64,000 nt of DNA, taken from Zasmidium citrigriseum. Taxonomy: Eukaryota; Ascomycota; Dothideomycetes; Mycosphaerellales; Mycosphaerellaceae. Shown here one piece after another: positions 47,368-58,350 of the stretch. The translations under genes and the position numbers were made by a program. The notes under the pieces are model-generated. The model had not been told where the DNA came from, did no database searches, and saw only the letters and a program-made list of their open reading frames with translations. How positions within the stretch are numbered: the first letter of the stretch is position 1; every line of letters starts with the position of its first letter. The DNA is taken from positions 124,001-188,000 of the forward strand of contig NHNW01000073.1 of the NCBI GenBank assembly GCA_002786025.1. Direction: 5' to 3'.

Positions 47368-50300
47368 CTTGGGGTCTCAAGAGAGCGTCGAGCTGCTGCT
47401 GCTGGGTTGGAGAGAGGGCGCGCGCACAATCACGAAATCGAAAACGGAACACACGCGACACCCACGCATACTTGTAGTGCGTCCCACCGCGCGCACATGG
47501 CCGAAGTAACCACAGTGGGCGCTGATAACGGCACGACGGGTGCCATGCCCACGACGGTAAGACGGCGATTCCAGAAGGCCCACGGAACGCAACGACGGAC
47601 GCAGACGCAGAACGCCACTTCGACGTACCCGTGAATCCCCACTCCGCTCCCAGGATCCTGCGCAGGTTTACACTCGCTTAACAGGCGGCAAAGCGGGCTC
47701 GCAAAGCTAAATTTGACTTTAGTGGTACAGGGGAGGGCGGACAGTGCACGCGTCAAGACGACATTAGCGTAGTTAAGCGAGCTTTAGCGTTAAAAGACTA
47801 TTATCCGCCCCTATCGCTTCCTCTTCCTTTTCCTAACCTTTTTAGTACGCTTATACGTTACCTATACTATAGATTAATACTAGCTAGACCTAGAATTCGA
47901 GGAGAGGTACGAGTAGTATACGCTCCTAGAAAATATCGAAGAAGTACGTATCGCTATATTATAGTCGTATAGTAGCCCTACGCTAACCTTACTAAGTAGT
48001 AGGCCTAGCCTAGACTACTAACTATAGTATAGCCTAAAGGTAATACGAATATATAGCCTAAGGGCGACTTAAGTTAAGCTATACTATAGCTAGAAGAAAG
48101 CCTTAGAACGCTCCTAATAATAGTACTAACTAGCGCTATATATACTTTAGAATTCGAGTTTACTAATATTATCCTAAGGTATCTAAAGTCCTATCCGTAA
48201 GGCTATTATACGGTCGTATATATCGCGGGTAATAAGCACTTCCTAGCTATACTACCTATCGACCCCGAAACTAGAAAGATAGTCGCTACTATACTACTAG
48301 TATTAGAGTACGGGGTATATAATACAGCTATACTATAGCTAGCGTACGGCTATATAGGCTAATAATATTATAGATCTAGTATAGGGCTTTATAAAAAGCC
48401 TAGCCTTAGCCTATAATATATTATTAGCTTAATAATACTCTAGCTATACGAGTTAAGAAAGTATATAGTAGGTATAAGGTATACGAGTTTACTACTAATA
48501 ATACCTTAGCCTAGGATTATACTAACGCTAGTCCTACGAGCGAGTTTTAGGTATAGCGTAAGCGTACTACACCCCTATAGTTTAAGAGATAGATAGTAGC
48601 TAGTTAAGCCGTCGATAAGGGAGAAGATCCGCTTAGTAGAGTAGAAAATACGAGAGCATAAGTAATAATATACTAGCAGTACGGCTATACTAAGCCTATA
48701 CTTAGGCTATACTTTACTATTTATTAGATAAAGGCTAATAATAAGCTCTATAAGGAGTAGTATCGTATATATTATATAGCTTTTCGGATAGCGAGCTACC
48801 TAGTATAGTTATAATATCGCTATACTATAGCTATATACTAACCTTAGTATAGAGTATATCTAGCTATCGTAAATAATAGCTTACTTATATAAACTAGTAT
48901 CTAGATACCCGTCTAGGTTACTTCTACTAATCTCTCTCTAGGTACGGGAAGTAGTCTACGAAAATACTCGAGGAGATACTTTAGAACCCGCTACCGCCGC
49001 CTACGAAGAACTATATAGTTATTAAGTAAATAACGGTCTCCCGTAAGACATACTATAAGTATACTACGTCCGTAGTATAGCTATACTAATAATATATAGT
49101 TATAGACTATCCCTAGGGTAAGGGCCGCCTTCGTACGATTAGCTACTAGGTAGTTATTACCTTTATCGTTCCTAAGGATCTAGTAAAGACGCTATATATC
49201 CTTATTATATCTAAAGGAACTTATACCCACCCGCCGCTACCGCTAAACCTCCTTATTAGCTATATTCGGGACGAGCTTTAGGACGTTATATAGTAAGCTA
49301 AGGATCCGACGATAATAATAGGTACATATAGCTAATATATAGCTATACCGCGGCCGTACTAATAGTATATAGCTAAGCTATAGTAGTACCCTACGTTTAA
49401 AGTATAGCTAGTAGAGTATAATATTAAGAGCTAAGGTTAGCTAGAGAATACGCTAAATACGACCTCTCGAATCGATACCTTTATATAAAGGATAAAGCTC
49501 CTCTACTACCCTAGCGCGAAGGACTATAATACGGTCTTATATAAGTTTAAATAAGAGAAGACATTAACCGAGGGCGACGTATATATAGAGTATAGGCATA
49601 GAATAGCCGTATATACTAATTTTCTTATAGTAATATATCCGCGATTACTATTAAGACGAGTATAGTATATACTATATTATATACTTTTACTACGACTAAG
49701 CTATAGCCTTTATATAGTAGGAGGCCTTCGAAGTTAATATATCTTATAAGCGGTTTAGCGATTCTAATATAAACGAAGTTCTATTTATAATAGAGCTTCT
49801 TACTAGTAAGAGTATACTATAGCTATAGTATAGCTATACGTCGCTAATACTATAATAGTTTTTACACTCGCCCGATATATTACGAATAGTACCTAGAATA
49901 AGATTATATACTATACGCTCTTTATACGGGTGTTCTAAGCTCTTACTATAGCCGTAGGATCGAATTAGGTCTAATAGGTATACCTTTGGAATAATAGCGA
50001 AGGATTCTATTATGTAATAATAGATTAATCTAGAGTATAGATGTTAGGTATAGCCTTAATATAGCTAGGGTATAGGTATACTAATAACTAGCTAGGACTA
50101 GGCTAATATCTCTAAACCCTCGATCTAGTTAAGCTAAAACGGTTATAGTAATAGTATATACGGCGTATACTTATAATATACCGAGTACACTTCTATCGAA
50201 ATATTCGCGATATCGTAAAAGTCTAGTAGCTCCCTAGGACTAACGTGGACCGTATAATATAGCTACTCGATATAGACTCGTAGGCTAACTATTTTACCTA

Positions 50301-52348
50301 TTATTAGCTACTTTAACGTACGTACGCCTATGCGATAGCTATATACTAGGGCTAATATAGCCGTATATAGAGTATAACTATAAGGCCGTCGTCGAATAGG
50401 CTAAGGATAAGGTAAATATAGTAATCGCTACTAGCCTAAATCCTAACTATTCCGAAATAGATAAAAGGGTCTAGCTTAATATACGCGGAGATACTAACTC
50501 TAACGAGTAGTCTAGAAATAAGAGCTATTCCTTTAGAAAGGCGCTTAATCTAGTAACTAGTATTACTACGTATATACTATACTTATAGTACGACCGTATA
50601 CTAACTATATAGGGCCCGAGATCTCGACCTCTAAGACTATAACGAGTTTCTTACTCGAGAGGAGTATAGAACTCTATATATATAGCGAAACTAGATAGCG
50701 ACGAAGCGGACAATTAATAGCCTACTTAGAGACCGTATGGCTATATTATTACTATATTGCGACTATACTATCTTACTAACTTGTATAGAGAATAAGCGAG
50801 TAAAGAAAGCTTAATAGAGATAGAGTAATTTCGACGTACGGGTCGAGTCTATTCTTAACGACGATAACTAATTAGAACTCCTAAACTATATACGTAGATC
50901 GTCTATAGTATCTATAGCGCTAACGTCTAGGCGTAGTACGCCTATAGACGAGCTATATACTAGTCCTAGGTCGTATTTAAGGAAGTTAAGGAGTAAGAGT
51001 ATAAGGCCTCGAAATACTAGACGCTTATCCTCTAGCCGTAGTAGGAGCGTAGTACGATTAGTAAACTATAATAGCCTTCGGATACCGCCTCCGCTTATAA
51101 CCTCGTCCCTAGTACTAACTACGGAGGCCTCGCTAGCGATTAGCGATATATCGTAAGGGTACCGTACGGCTATACTATACCTATATACTAATTATTCTAT
51201 AGGGTTAATATAGTATAGTAGGTAAGACTTTAGCGAGAAATAGAAGCGGCGTCTTAGATACGAAGAGAGGATACTAAGTCTATGCTTATAGAAGCGTAAG
51301 CGGCTACCCTTAATAGGGTTATAGAATAATAAGCTAGGAATCCGATAGCTATACTATAGGCCCTTTAGTAGTATAGCTAGCTACCCGGTTTTAGGATACC
51401 TTAACTATAGCCGGCGTATACCCCTAGTATAGGTATAGCTCCTCTAGCTCCGCCTTAGGTTCTATTACCTACCTACTAGTAGTAATACCCTTATTTTCCT
51501 ATAAACGGGGCGTACGGCAATACGATAGGCGTACTAGGACTACACTTCCCGTAGTAGGCGCTATAAGCGTTATACGTATAGCTAGCGTATAGCTAATATA
51601 TAGCTATACCCCTATAGTAAGGAACGTAAGGGTACGACTAAGCGTATCTAGGCTAATAAGGATATACCTAAGGTACGCCTATATAGTAGCCGTAACAACC
51701 CTACTAGCCTCTATTTTATAATTAGGGGGATTAAGGCTAATATACGCCTATACCTTAGCTATATTACTAGCGTACTTAAGAGCTAGGTAATTACGGCTAG
51801 GCTAGGCCTAGTAGCTAGCTATACTAACCTATCGTATAGTAGTTAGTTCTATAGATAGATAATAATACTACGGCTATACTACGACTATATTCGAGTTCTA
51901 ATCGGGTATCTTAAGACTCGCGCCTAGGGCTAGCGTATAGCTATAGTAGGGGTAGCTTTAGTATTTCTAGCTATATCTTACTCTAGAACCTATCTTTTTA
52001 TTAGATACTTCCGCGGATACTTCTATAGGACTAAAAGAAAATGTCTACGGTAGTAGCGCTCTTATATAATAAGCGTAGAGTAGTAATAGAATAAAAGTAG
52101 TAAAAGCTATAAATTTAAATATAAACTTATATAAAAACTTATCGTTCGATATTCTTATTTTAGATATCTATATAAAACTATATAACGATCGAAGTATAGA
52201 CGTAGAATACGTATAGGGTATATATTCGGTATTTTCTAGTATAGTTAGATAGGCTATAACGTAATATAGATATAAAAATAGGAGGTAGTCCTTAGTATAG
52301 CTATAGTACTACTATAAGTATACGGCGGGGAGGTAGAAATAGACTAGA

Positions 52349-52944
52349 ATATACGACTATAGTATAGCTATACTATTATAATTAGCTCGCTTAAGGAGAC
52401 GCTAGTTTATATTCGCTCTTATTAGAGTCGCCGAGAATTTTATTATAACTATAGTATTACCGTATATATAGGTATAGGCTAGGTACTATATAGCTATATA
52501 TATAGCTATAGCTTAGGTATATATTTTTACTATAATAGATAGCTTATAGTAAATATAGATACTCTATTATCTACTAGAGGTAAATTTAAAGATATATATA
52601 CTAGCTAAATAATCGCTATATTATAGCCGTACTACTCTCGTTATAAGATAAAGTAGTATAGGTTATTTACGTTAGCTATAAGTTACCTATATTATAGCTA
52701 TACCTCCTCTCTTAAATTAGGACGCTATACTATAGTATATATACTCCGAACGACGATAATACTAAGAATATATATAGCTATATTATAGACGTATATATAT
52801 CTTTATAATACCTATACTATAGCTATATATACTACTATAATATAGCTATACGGAAATCCTCGGCGTCCCTAATAAGGGCGAATATAAGCTAGCGTCTCTT
52901 TAAGCGAGCTAATTATAGTAGTATAGCTATACTATAGGTATATA
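52349..52944. mobile_element. inverted-repeat element, MITE-like
   Basis: A left arm (about 52,349-52,436) containing TTAGCTCGCTTAAGGAGACG and TATTCGCTCTTATTAGAGTC is matched in reverse complement by a right arm (about 52,858-52,944) with a few substitutions. The unmatched middle is about 420 bases and shows no open frame. Inverted termini of about 75-85 bases with a short centre fit a non-autonomous DNA transposon (MITE-like). The true ends and target duplication are not resolved because RIP and surrounding TATAGCTATA words blur them. Confidence 0.5.
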
Positions 52945-53022
52945 TTCTCCGCTTCTATTAACTATAGTAGCCTTTAGGATTAGAAGGTATAGTATAGCTA
53001 TATACTAGGTATAGGATATATC

Positions 53023-53400
53023 GCGTTTTAGGCTCGCGCCCTAAGATCTAGGGACTTAAGGTACTAGTTAGACCTTATAGATATAGTATAGCTATAGGCT
53101 AGGTATAGTATATATAGCGTCTTAGTTAGGGACTAGTTATACTTTATAGACGTAGTATAACTATAGATAGGGTATAGTATATATAGCGTTTTAGGCTCGC
53201 GTCCCGAGATCTAGAGACTTAAGGTACTAGTTAGACCTTATAGACGTAGTATAGCTATAGGCGAGGTATAGTATATATAGTATCTTAGTTAGGGACTAGT
53301 TATACTTTATAGACGTAGTATAGCTATAGATAAGGTATAGTATATATAGCGTCTTAGGGACTTAGTTTACTAGTTATACCTAATAGACGTAGTATAGGTA
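53023..53400. repeat. 163-base tandem repeat, two full copies plus a partial copy
   Basis: Units start at 53,023 and 53,186 with GCGTTTTAGGCTCGCG, and a partial unit starts at 53,349 with GCGTCTTAGG; the spacing is exactly 163 in each case. Within each unit the first 94 and last 69 bases are themselves related (both contain GCGTYTTAG...GGGACT...CTAGTTA). Differences between copies are mostly CG versus TA or TG-type changes, as expected from RIP. Confidence 0.75.
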
Positions 53401-53779
53401 TATTATAGAATATAATATACTCTATATTAGTATAGTATTTAACCTACTAAGTATAAATATATAGAATAGCTATAGTAATAGATATAGATCTTATATAGTA
53501 GTTATAATAAAAAGCTAACTAAAAAGATAAACGTAGAAAAAGACCTAGATATAATATAGATATACTAAAGTTATATAATAGGCCTAGCTTATACTAATAT
53601 ATAACTTATCGTTTAGTCTCTACTATAAAGTTAGCTTAGTACTTACTTTCTTATAACTAACTTAACTTTCTAACTACCTTCTAGATACTAGTAGATTTAT
53701 TAAATACTTAACCCTTTAGACTTACTAACCTATCTAAAGCTACTACCTTAATTACTTACTTTATCTTTATCTACTATAG

Positions 53780-54110
53780 GCTAGTTAAGGGTAGGCTATA
53801 TTAGCTACTAAGGCTACTAGCTACTAGCGCTAGTACCTACCGGCTAGGCGTCTTCTTTAAGATAAAAGCGGCTTCTCTTCTTCTCTTTATTAGATATATA
53901 TATACTACTTTTTAGATATAGATAGATATAGTAAAATCCTATATACTAAACCCCTCGTTCTTCTCTTTTCTACTTATTATAGCTACTAAACCGATATAGC
54001 TACCTACTAAATCGTTTCTAGCTTAAGATAAATAGAGCTATATTACGCTACCTATACGAACTAACTACTTATAATCTATATTTAGCTCTATTTTACTACT
54101 TAGTACCTAT
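53780..54110 (+). repeat. diverged repeat copy, left, inverted relative to 55.63-56.31 kb
   Basis: A perfect 35-base match in reverse complement links 53,917-53,951 with 56,138-56,172 (core GTAAAATCCTATATACTAAA). Weaker similarity extends on both sides, for example CTACTAAGGCTACTAG outward and AATAGAGCTATATTA inward. Together they indicate two copies of one repeat family in opposite orientation. The limits of this copy are approximate. Confidence 0.45.
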
Positions 54111-55629
54111 AGTAGCGTTAGACTATAGGCGCTAGGTTATACTACCTTAATATTAGAGGCTATACTAAGAAGCTTAAATACTTTATAGCTAACCTTAGAT
54201 ATAACGTATTACTTAAATAAGACTAGTACTATAAGTACTAGCTCTATAAGGATTAGTAGTATAACTACTTAATCCTTATCTAGTCTAGATATTATAGTTA
54301 TAGTCCTTATAAGAATATTTTAGTAAATACTCTATAAGGTATATAACCTACGCTCTTTTATATCTAATACCTATCTAACTCTAAATAGACCTACTAGTTA
54401 TATTCTTAATCCTTCTAGAATAAGGATAATAATATTAAGGAGATAGGCGTCTAGGCGTTTAGTATATACGCTTAGTATAAAAGCGCTAAAGTATCTCTAT
54501 ACTACCTATAAGCTTCTATTATAGACGTACCTCTTACCTCTACTTACTCTATATATACCTATACTATATATACTCTATCTAATATTACTAAGTTTATATA
54601 AACTTATAATAAAGATAAGGACGTTCTAGATTAACTACTTAAGGAATACTAGGACTAGATAGATATCTAGTTATACTATAAGTTAGATAAGCTACCTTCT
54701 TATTAACCTACTACCTATAAGATCTACTTAAAGAATAGAAGTAAATAACTATATATCTACTCTTAGCTAATATGTATAATCGATAATAAAGTTATTAAGA
54801 AGTAGACTAACGACTAACTTAAGAAGGGAAATATCTACTTAAGTACCTTATCTATAGCGTTACCTATTCTTATTATACGTAAGCTAAGTAGTAGTTTATA
54901 CGTCTATTAAGACTTCTAAGCGCTATCTAGTAGGTTACTACCTTCTAACCTTATAAGCTATTAAGATCTTAGAATATTAATAACTATAACGTTACTATTA
55001 TTAATAGCCTTATATATATTAAAAACTATTATAGGCTCTACGCTCTTTATATACCTACTAATATAGAATTTCTTTATATTATTACTTAGTACTACTATAA
55101 GTAATATAGGTACGTATAGCGTATAAAGATACTAGACTATATCTAATATAATTTCGTTTAGATAGGTCTCTTATATATAGTATAATAGGTATACTAGAAT
55201 TACTATAACTACTTCTCTAATAAGTAAGCTAATAATCTTAAGACTAGGCTTCTATAATCTCTACTTCTATACTTCTAATACTAGGATAATATAGTAATAG
55301 GCTTTATTATATTATTACTAACCTATAAGTACTCTTTTAATAAGTAGGAATACTCTAATATTCTTACTATTACTAACTATCTAGATAAGGGTATAGAAAC
55401 TATTAGTATACTATTACTAGAAGCTAAGTATATTACCTATATTATAGTAGATAGATACTACTAATATTATAGTATTCCTTTATATATTATAAGTAATAGA
55501 GGCTTTTAGTAGATCTCTATATTCTAGCGTTACTTTTACTAACTCCTTAATATTAATTACTACTTACCTATAGACTAATAGGTAGACTAAGAATACTAAT
55601 AAGTCTATAAAGCGCTTTCTTTATATATA

Positions 55630-56310
55630 TTATAGTAGGGCCTAGGCTCGGCTCTAGGAGGTAATACCTATAGTAGTAGTAGCCGAACTAGCTAGTAGCT
55701 TAAAGAAACGCTCTAAATTAGAGCCTTTAGTAAAGGGTACCCCCTTTAGCTTATCTTAAAACGCTATCGAAGGCTAGAAGTAGTATATATAACCTATTAG
55801 CTACGTAGCTATAAATATCGAGCTATCTATAAAGAAGAAGCTTAGAAAAGCTAAGCTTAAAGAAGGTTAGGTAACCTATTATAGCCTAAGATAGGCTAAT
55901 AGGATCTTCTACTATAATATATCTTCTATACCTAAGATAACTAGATAGACTAGTATAACCTAGTACTTATAGACTAACCTACCTATATACGCTTAGTAGG
56001 TAATAGAGCTAAAGAAGGGTTATAGGTAATAGATCTTAATAGAGAGTATAATATAGCTCTATTAGTAGGGTTATATATATAGAGGTATTTATATATATAG
56101 AGGTACTTCTAAAGGAAACTATAAAAGAAGAGAAGAAGTTTAGTATATAGGATTTTACTATATCTATCTATATTATATAATATATAAGAAGCTAGTTATA
56201 TATATATAAAGGAGGTATTATAGTAATAATAAAGGTACTCGCTACTTAGAAGTTAAAGATAGGTACTAGTAGCCTTAGTATTTACTATAGAAGCTAGCTA
56301 GCTAGCCTAT
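55630..56310 (-). repeat. ~0.7-kb repeat inserted in the older Gypsy integrase
   Basis: The integrase frame of the older element is readable up to about 55,620 and again from about 56,318, and the intervening ~0.7 kb has no integrase reading. This interval contains the second, reversed copy of the repeat at 53.78-54.11 kb, including its exact 35-base core at 56,138-56,172. It is probably a solo LTR or a short non-autonomous element. Terminal sequences and target duplication are not resolved. Confidence 0.45.
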
Positions 56311-56896
56311 ACTATTCTAAGTTACGTATAAAAATAATATATATAAGTTAACTAGTATCTTTAAGTTACTAGTATTTACTAAAACTACTTATAACTTTTA
56401 TACTAATATCTCTATACTACCTTCTTAACTATAACCTCTTCTAGATACCTAACGCCTATTAGCTAAAGTAGTAAAGTACTTTACTATACGAATAAGTAAT
56501 ATCTAATCCTTTCTTTATAATTAAATCTAGCTAGCCTAATAAACTTAAACTAACTATACTAACTTATATAGAGTAGTACTACTACCTTATTAAGTTAGCG
56601 ATTAGGTCTATATTAATACCTATAACTAGGCTACCTCTTAGCTATTAAAGAACCTTAATATTAAATAGTATAGTCCTATAACTATTACTAATATCCTCTA
56701 TAGAAGTAAGGCCTTTAAGCTTAATCTAATTTCTATATCTATTACTATTTCTAATACTTTTAGCCTAAATCTCTTAAAGCCTTATCTACCTAATATTAAC
56801 GCTAGTATACGTCTCCTACTAATCTAAGTTACCTAAGCTAATTAAACTAAAGATTTTTATAAGGTTAAGACTATCCTTAACTTAAGGAAATATAGA

Positions 56897-57096
56897 TATT
56901 ACGAGCTTAGGCCTACGTAACGAAGCCCGCGGCTAGCCTAGCTAATTCTAGGCCTAGCTAGCCTTAGCGTACGTAAGGTTTTCTCTAGATCCGACCTCTC
57001 TCTCCTTTCGACTTCTCTATCGATTCGAGTCGTACTATTTTTACCCGTATATTACTATTCTCGCTTTTACCTATAGCTTCCTACCTAAACCTTATA
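56897..57096 (+). repeat. 5' LTR of the chromovirus
   Basis: 200 bases beginning TATTACGAGC and ending CCTTATA. The terminal TG...CA expected of LTRs is now TA...TA, consistent with RIP. It differs from the 3' LTR at only two dinucleotides: CG at 57,046-57,047 (TA in the 3' copy) and TA at 57,074-57,075 (CG in the 3' copy). Confidence 0.95.
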
Positions 57097-57137
57097 CGCG
57101 AATCGATCTTTCTACGTATAACGAAGCTAGAATAGTA

Positions 57138-58350
57138 ATATCCCGATTAGCGCGCTCCGCTAGTAAGGCTAGCGCTAGTACGCTAGCGAGTAACGAGACC
57201 CTATAGGGTACTAGTAGCTAGCTAGAAGGCTAGACTAGCGTAAAAGAGGCCTAGATAGACGACTTAATAAATAGGCCTAGGTTAGATAGCGAAAGCTAGA
57301 CTTAACTAGAGGAGCCTCTTAAAGAGTAGATCTAGAGGGAGATAGCTCGTAAATAGGCTCGCGCTATACTACGTAACCTCCGCCTCGCCGAGGCGAGAGA
57401 AGAGGTAGAGATCGCGAGGCTTAAGGCTAAAATAGCTCGCCTAGAATAGACTAGCGTAGCTAGGGCCGCTATTATCCTACCTAGCGCTATAGAGGACGTA
57501 CGCTCGGGCGGTTTACTTAAGGGAAAGGAACCCCCTATCTTCGATAGGTTTAGCTAGTTAAACTTTAACGACTAGAAGCGAGCGTTAGAGCGAGACTTCT
57601 AACGCTTCGTAGGGTTTAAAGGTAGAGAAGACTATAAAGTAGATAGGGCGGACGAGTATATATTAGTCGAGAAGTAGATATACTAGTACGTTTATAAGAG
57701 GACGCTCGAGGAGCCTATTACTTAGGCTATTATATAGGAGGTAATACTAAACTCTATAGGCTCGAAAGAAGAATGCTAGTAGCGCGCCTATAATAGGCTA
57801 AAGGAGGCCTCTTAGAGTAGTAAGACGCCTAGCGCTCTACTAGAGGAGATATATACGGACTAGTCTAAGCTAGGCGAGGACTAGTAAGATATATAGATCT
57901 AAGACTTCTACTCCGCGCTAGGCTACGACGTACGCTAGAGGCTAAGCGTATTCCCTACTAAGCCTAAGACGTTAGCGAAGGCTAAAGACTAGGCTAGCGA
58001 ATACTACCGCTTAGCTAAGGTTACTATAGAGGAGCGTAAGGAGTTTAGGAAGAATAAGGGTAAGGGGAGAGGTACTAAGCGTAGCTCTATAAGAGATAAT
58101 CCCTCGCTAAAGAGGCGTAGAGGTAGTAGAGATAGTAGCGAGAGGAGGGTAGGCGCTACGTAGGAAAGGCTAGCGAAGGTACCTTATTATAAGGGCGACC
58201 CTCTAACCTACTATAATTGTCGCTAAGTAGGCTATAAGTAGGATCGATATCTAAACGCTAGTCTCCTAAAGTAGGGTAATAAGCTATCGTCGAGGGAAGG
58301 CTAGGCCCCTACCTAGTAGAATAGAGAGTAGCGAGCTATATCTATTATAG
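57138..58350 (+). pseudogene. gag: gag, RIP-degraded
   Basis: One frame runs from an ATA that was probably ATG (MSRLARSASKA-like start) to beyond a zinc knuckle. It includes the coiled LRLAEAREEVEIARLKAKIA stretch, the capsid-like LLKGKEPPIFDRF region at 57,513, and the nucleocapsid knuckle at about 58,206-58,250. In the knuckle, two of the three CCHC cysteines and the histidine now read Tyr (YNCR-VGYK-DRY). Stops occur only as TAA or TAG where CAA, CAG or TGG would fit. Its frame differs from that of pol, so the original element used a frameshift or separate frames near 58,300-58,400. Confidence 0.8.

Larger units (their letters stand above)
47765..53400. repeat. RIP-saturated unclassified repeat block
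   Basis: From about 47,765 the sequence almost lacks CA and TG while TA is very frequent and CG is retained, the expected result of saturated RIP at CpA. Coding-like stretches survive with stops only where Gln or Trp codons would have been: for example a frame at about 49,185-49,280 with KGTYTHPPPLPLNLLISYI, a frame near 50,700 with RQL-AYLETVW, and a Ser/Arg-rich frame at 50,870-51,130. These suggest a former transposon or duplicated gene of several kb, but no diagnostic domain is recognised. The palindromic word TATAGCTATA and its variants recur across the block. Confidence 0.6.
53400..56896 (+). mobile_element. older Ty3/Gypsy retrotransposon remnant, part 1
   Basis: A + strand pol frame can be followed through RIP stops. 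An RT entry (ILIIRKPSSG-like) lies near 54,860. An integrase zinc-binding region begins with FLYIIT near 55,060 and includes RY..NCHNYF. The core stretch IPLYIISNRG lies at about 55,470-55,500. The integrase C-terminus (FKLNLISISITISNTFSLNL) is at about 56,715-56,780 and the start of a chromodomain (YKVKTILNLRKYR) ends at 56,896. Most of RT and RNase H between about 54,950 and 55,030 is missing. CpG is scarcer than in the flanking blocks, suggesting greater age. A second repeat interrupts the integrase at about 55.63-56.31 kb, and the young chromovirus interrupts the chromodomain at 56,896. Confidence 0.65.

Noticed and set aside
53917..56172. Interpretation of the 35-base inverted repeats as the two ends of a single 2.26-kb DNA transposon
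   Set aside because: The interval between them contains Gypsy RT and integrase sequence in continuous order with DNA outside the right copy, so two separate copies of a repeat fit better.
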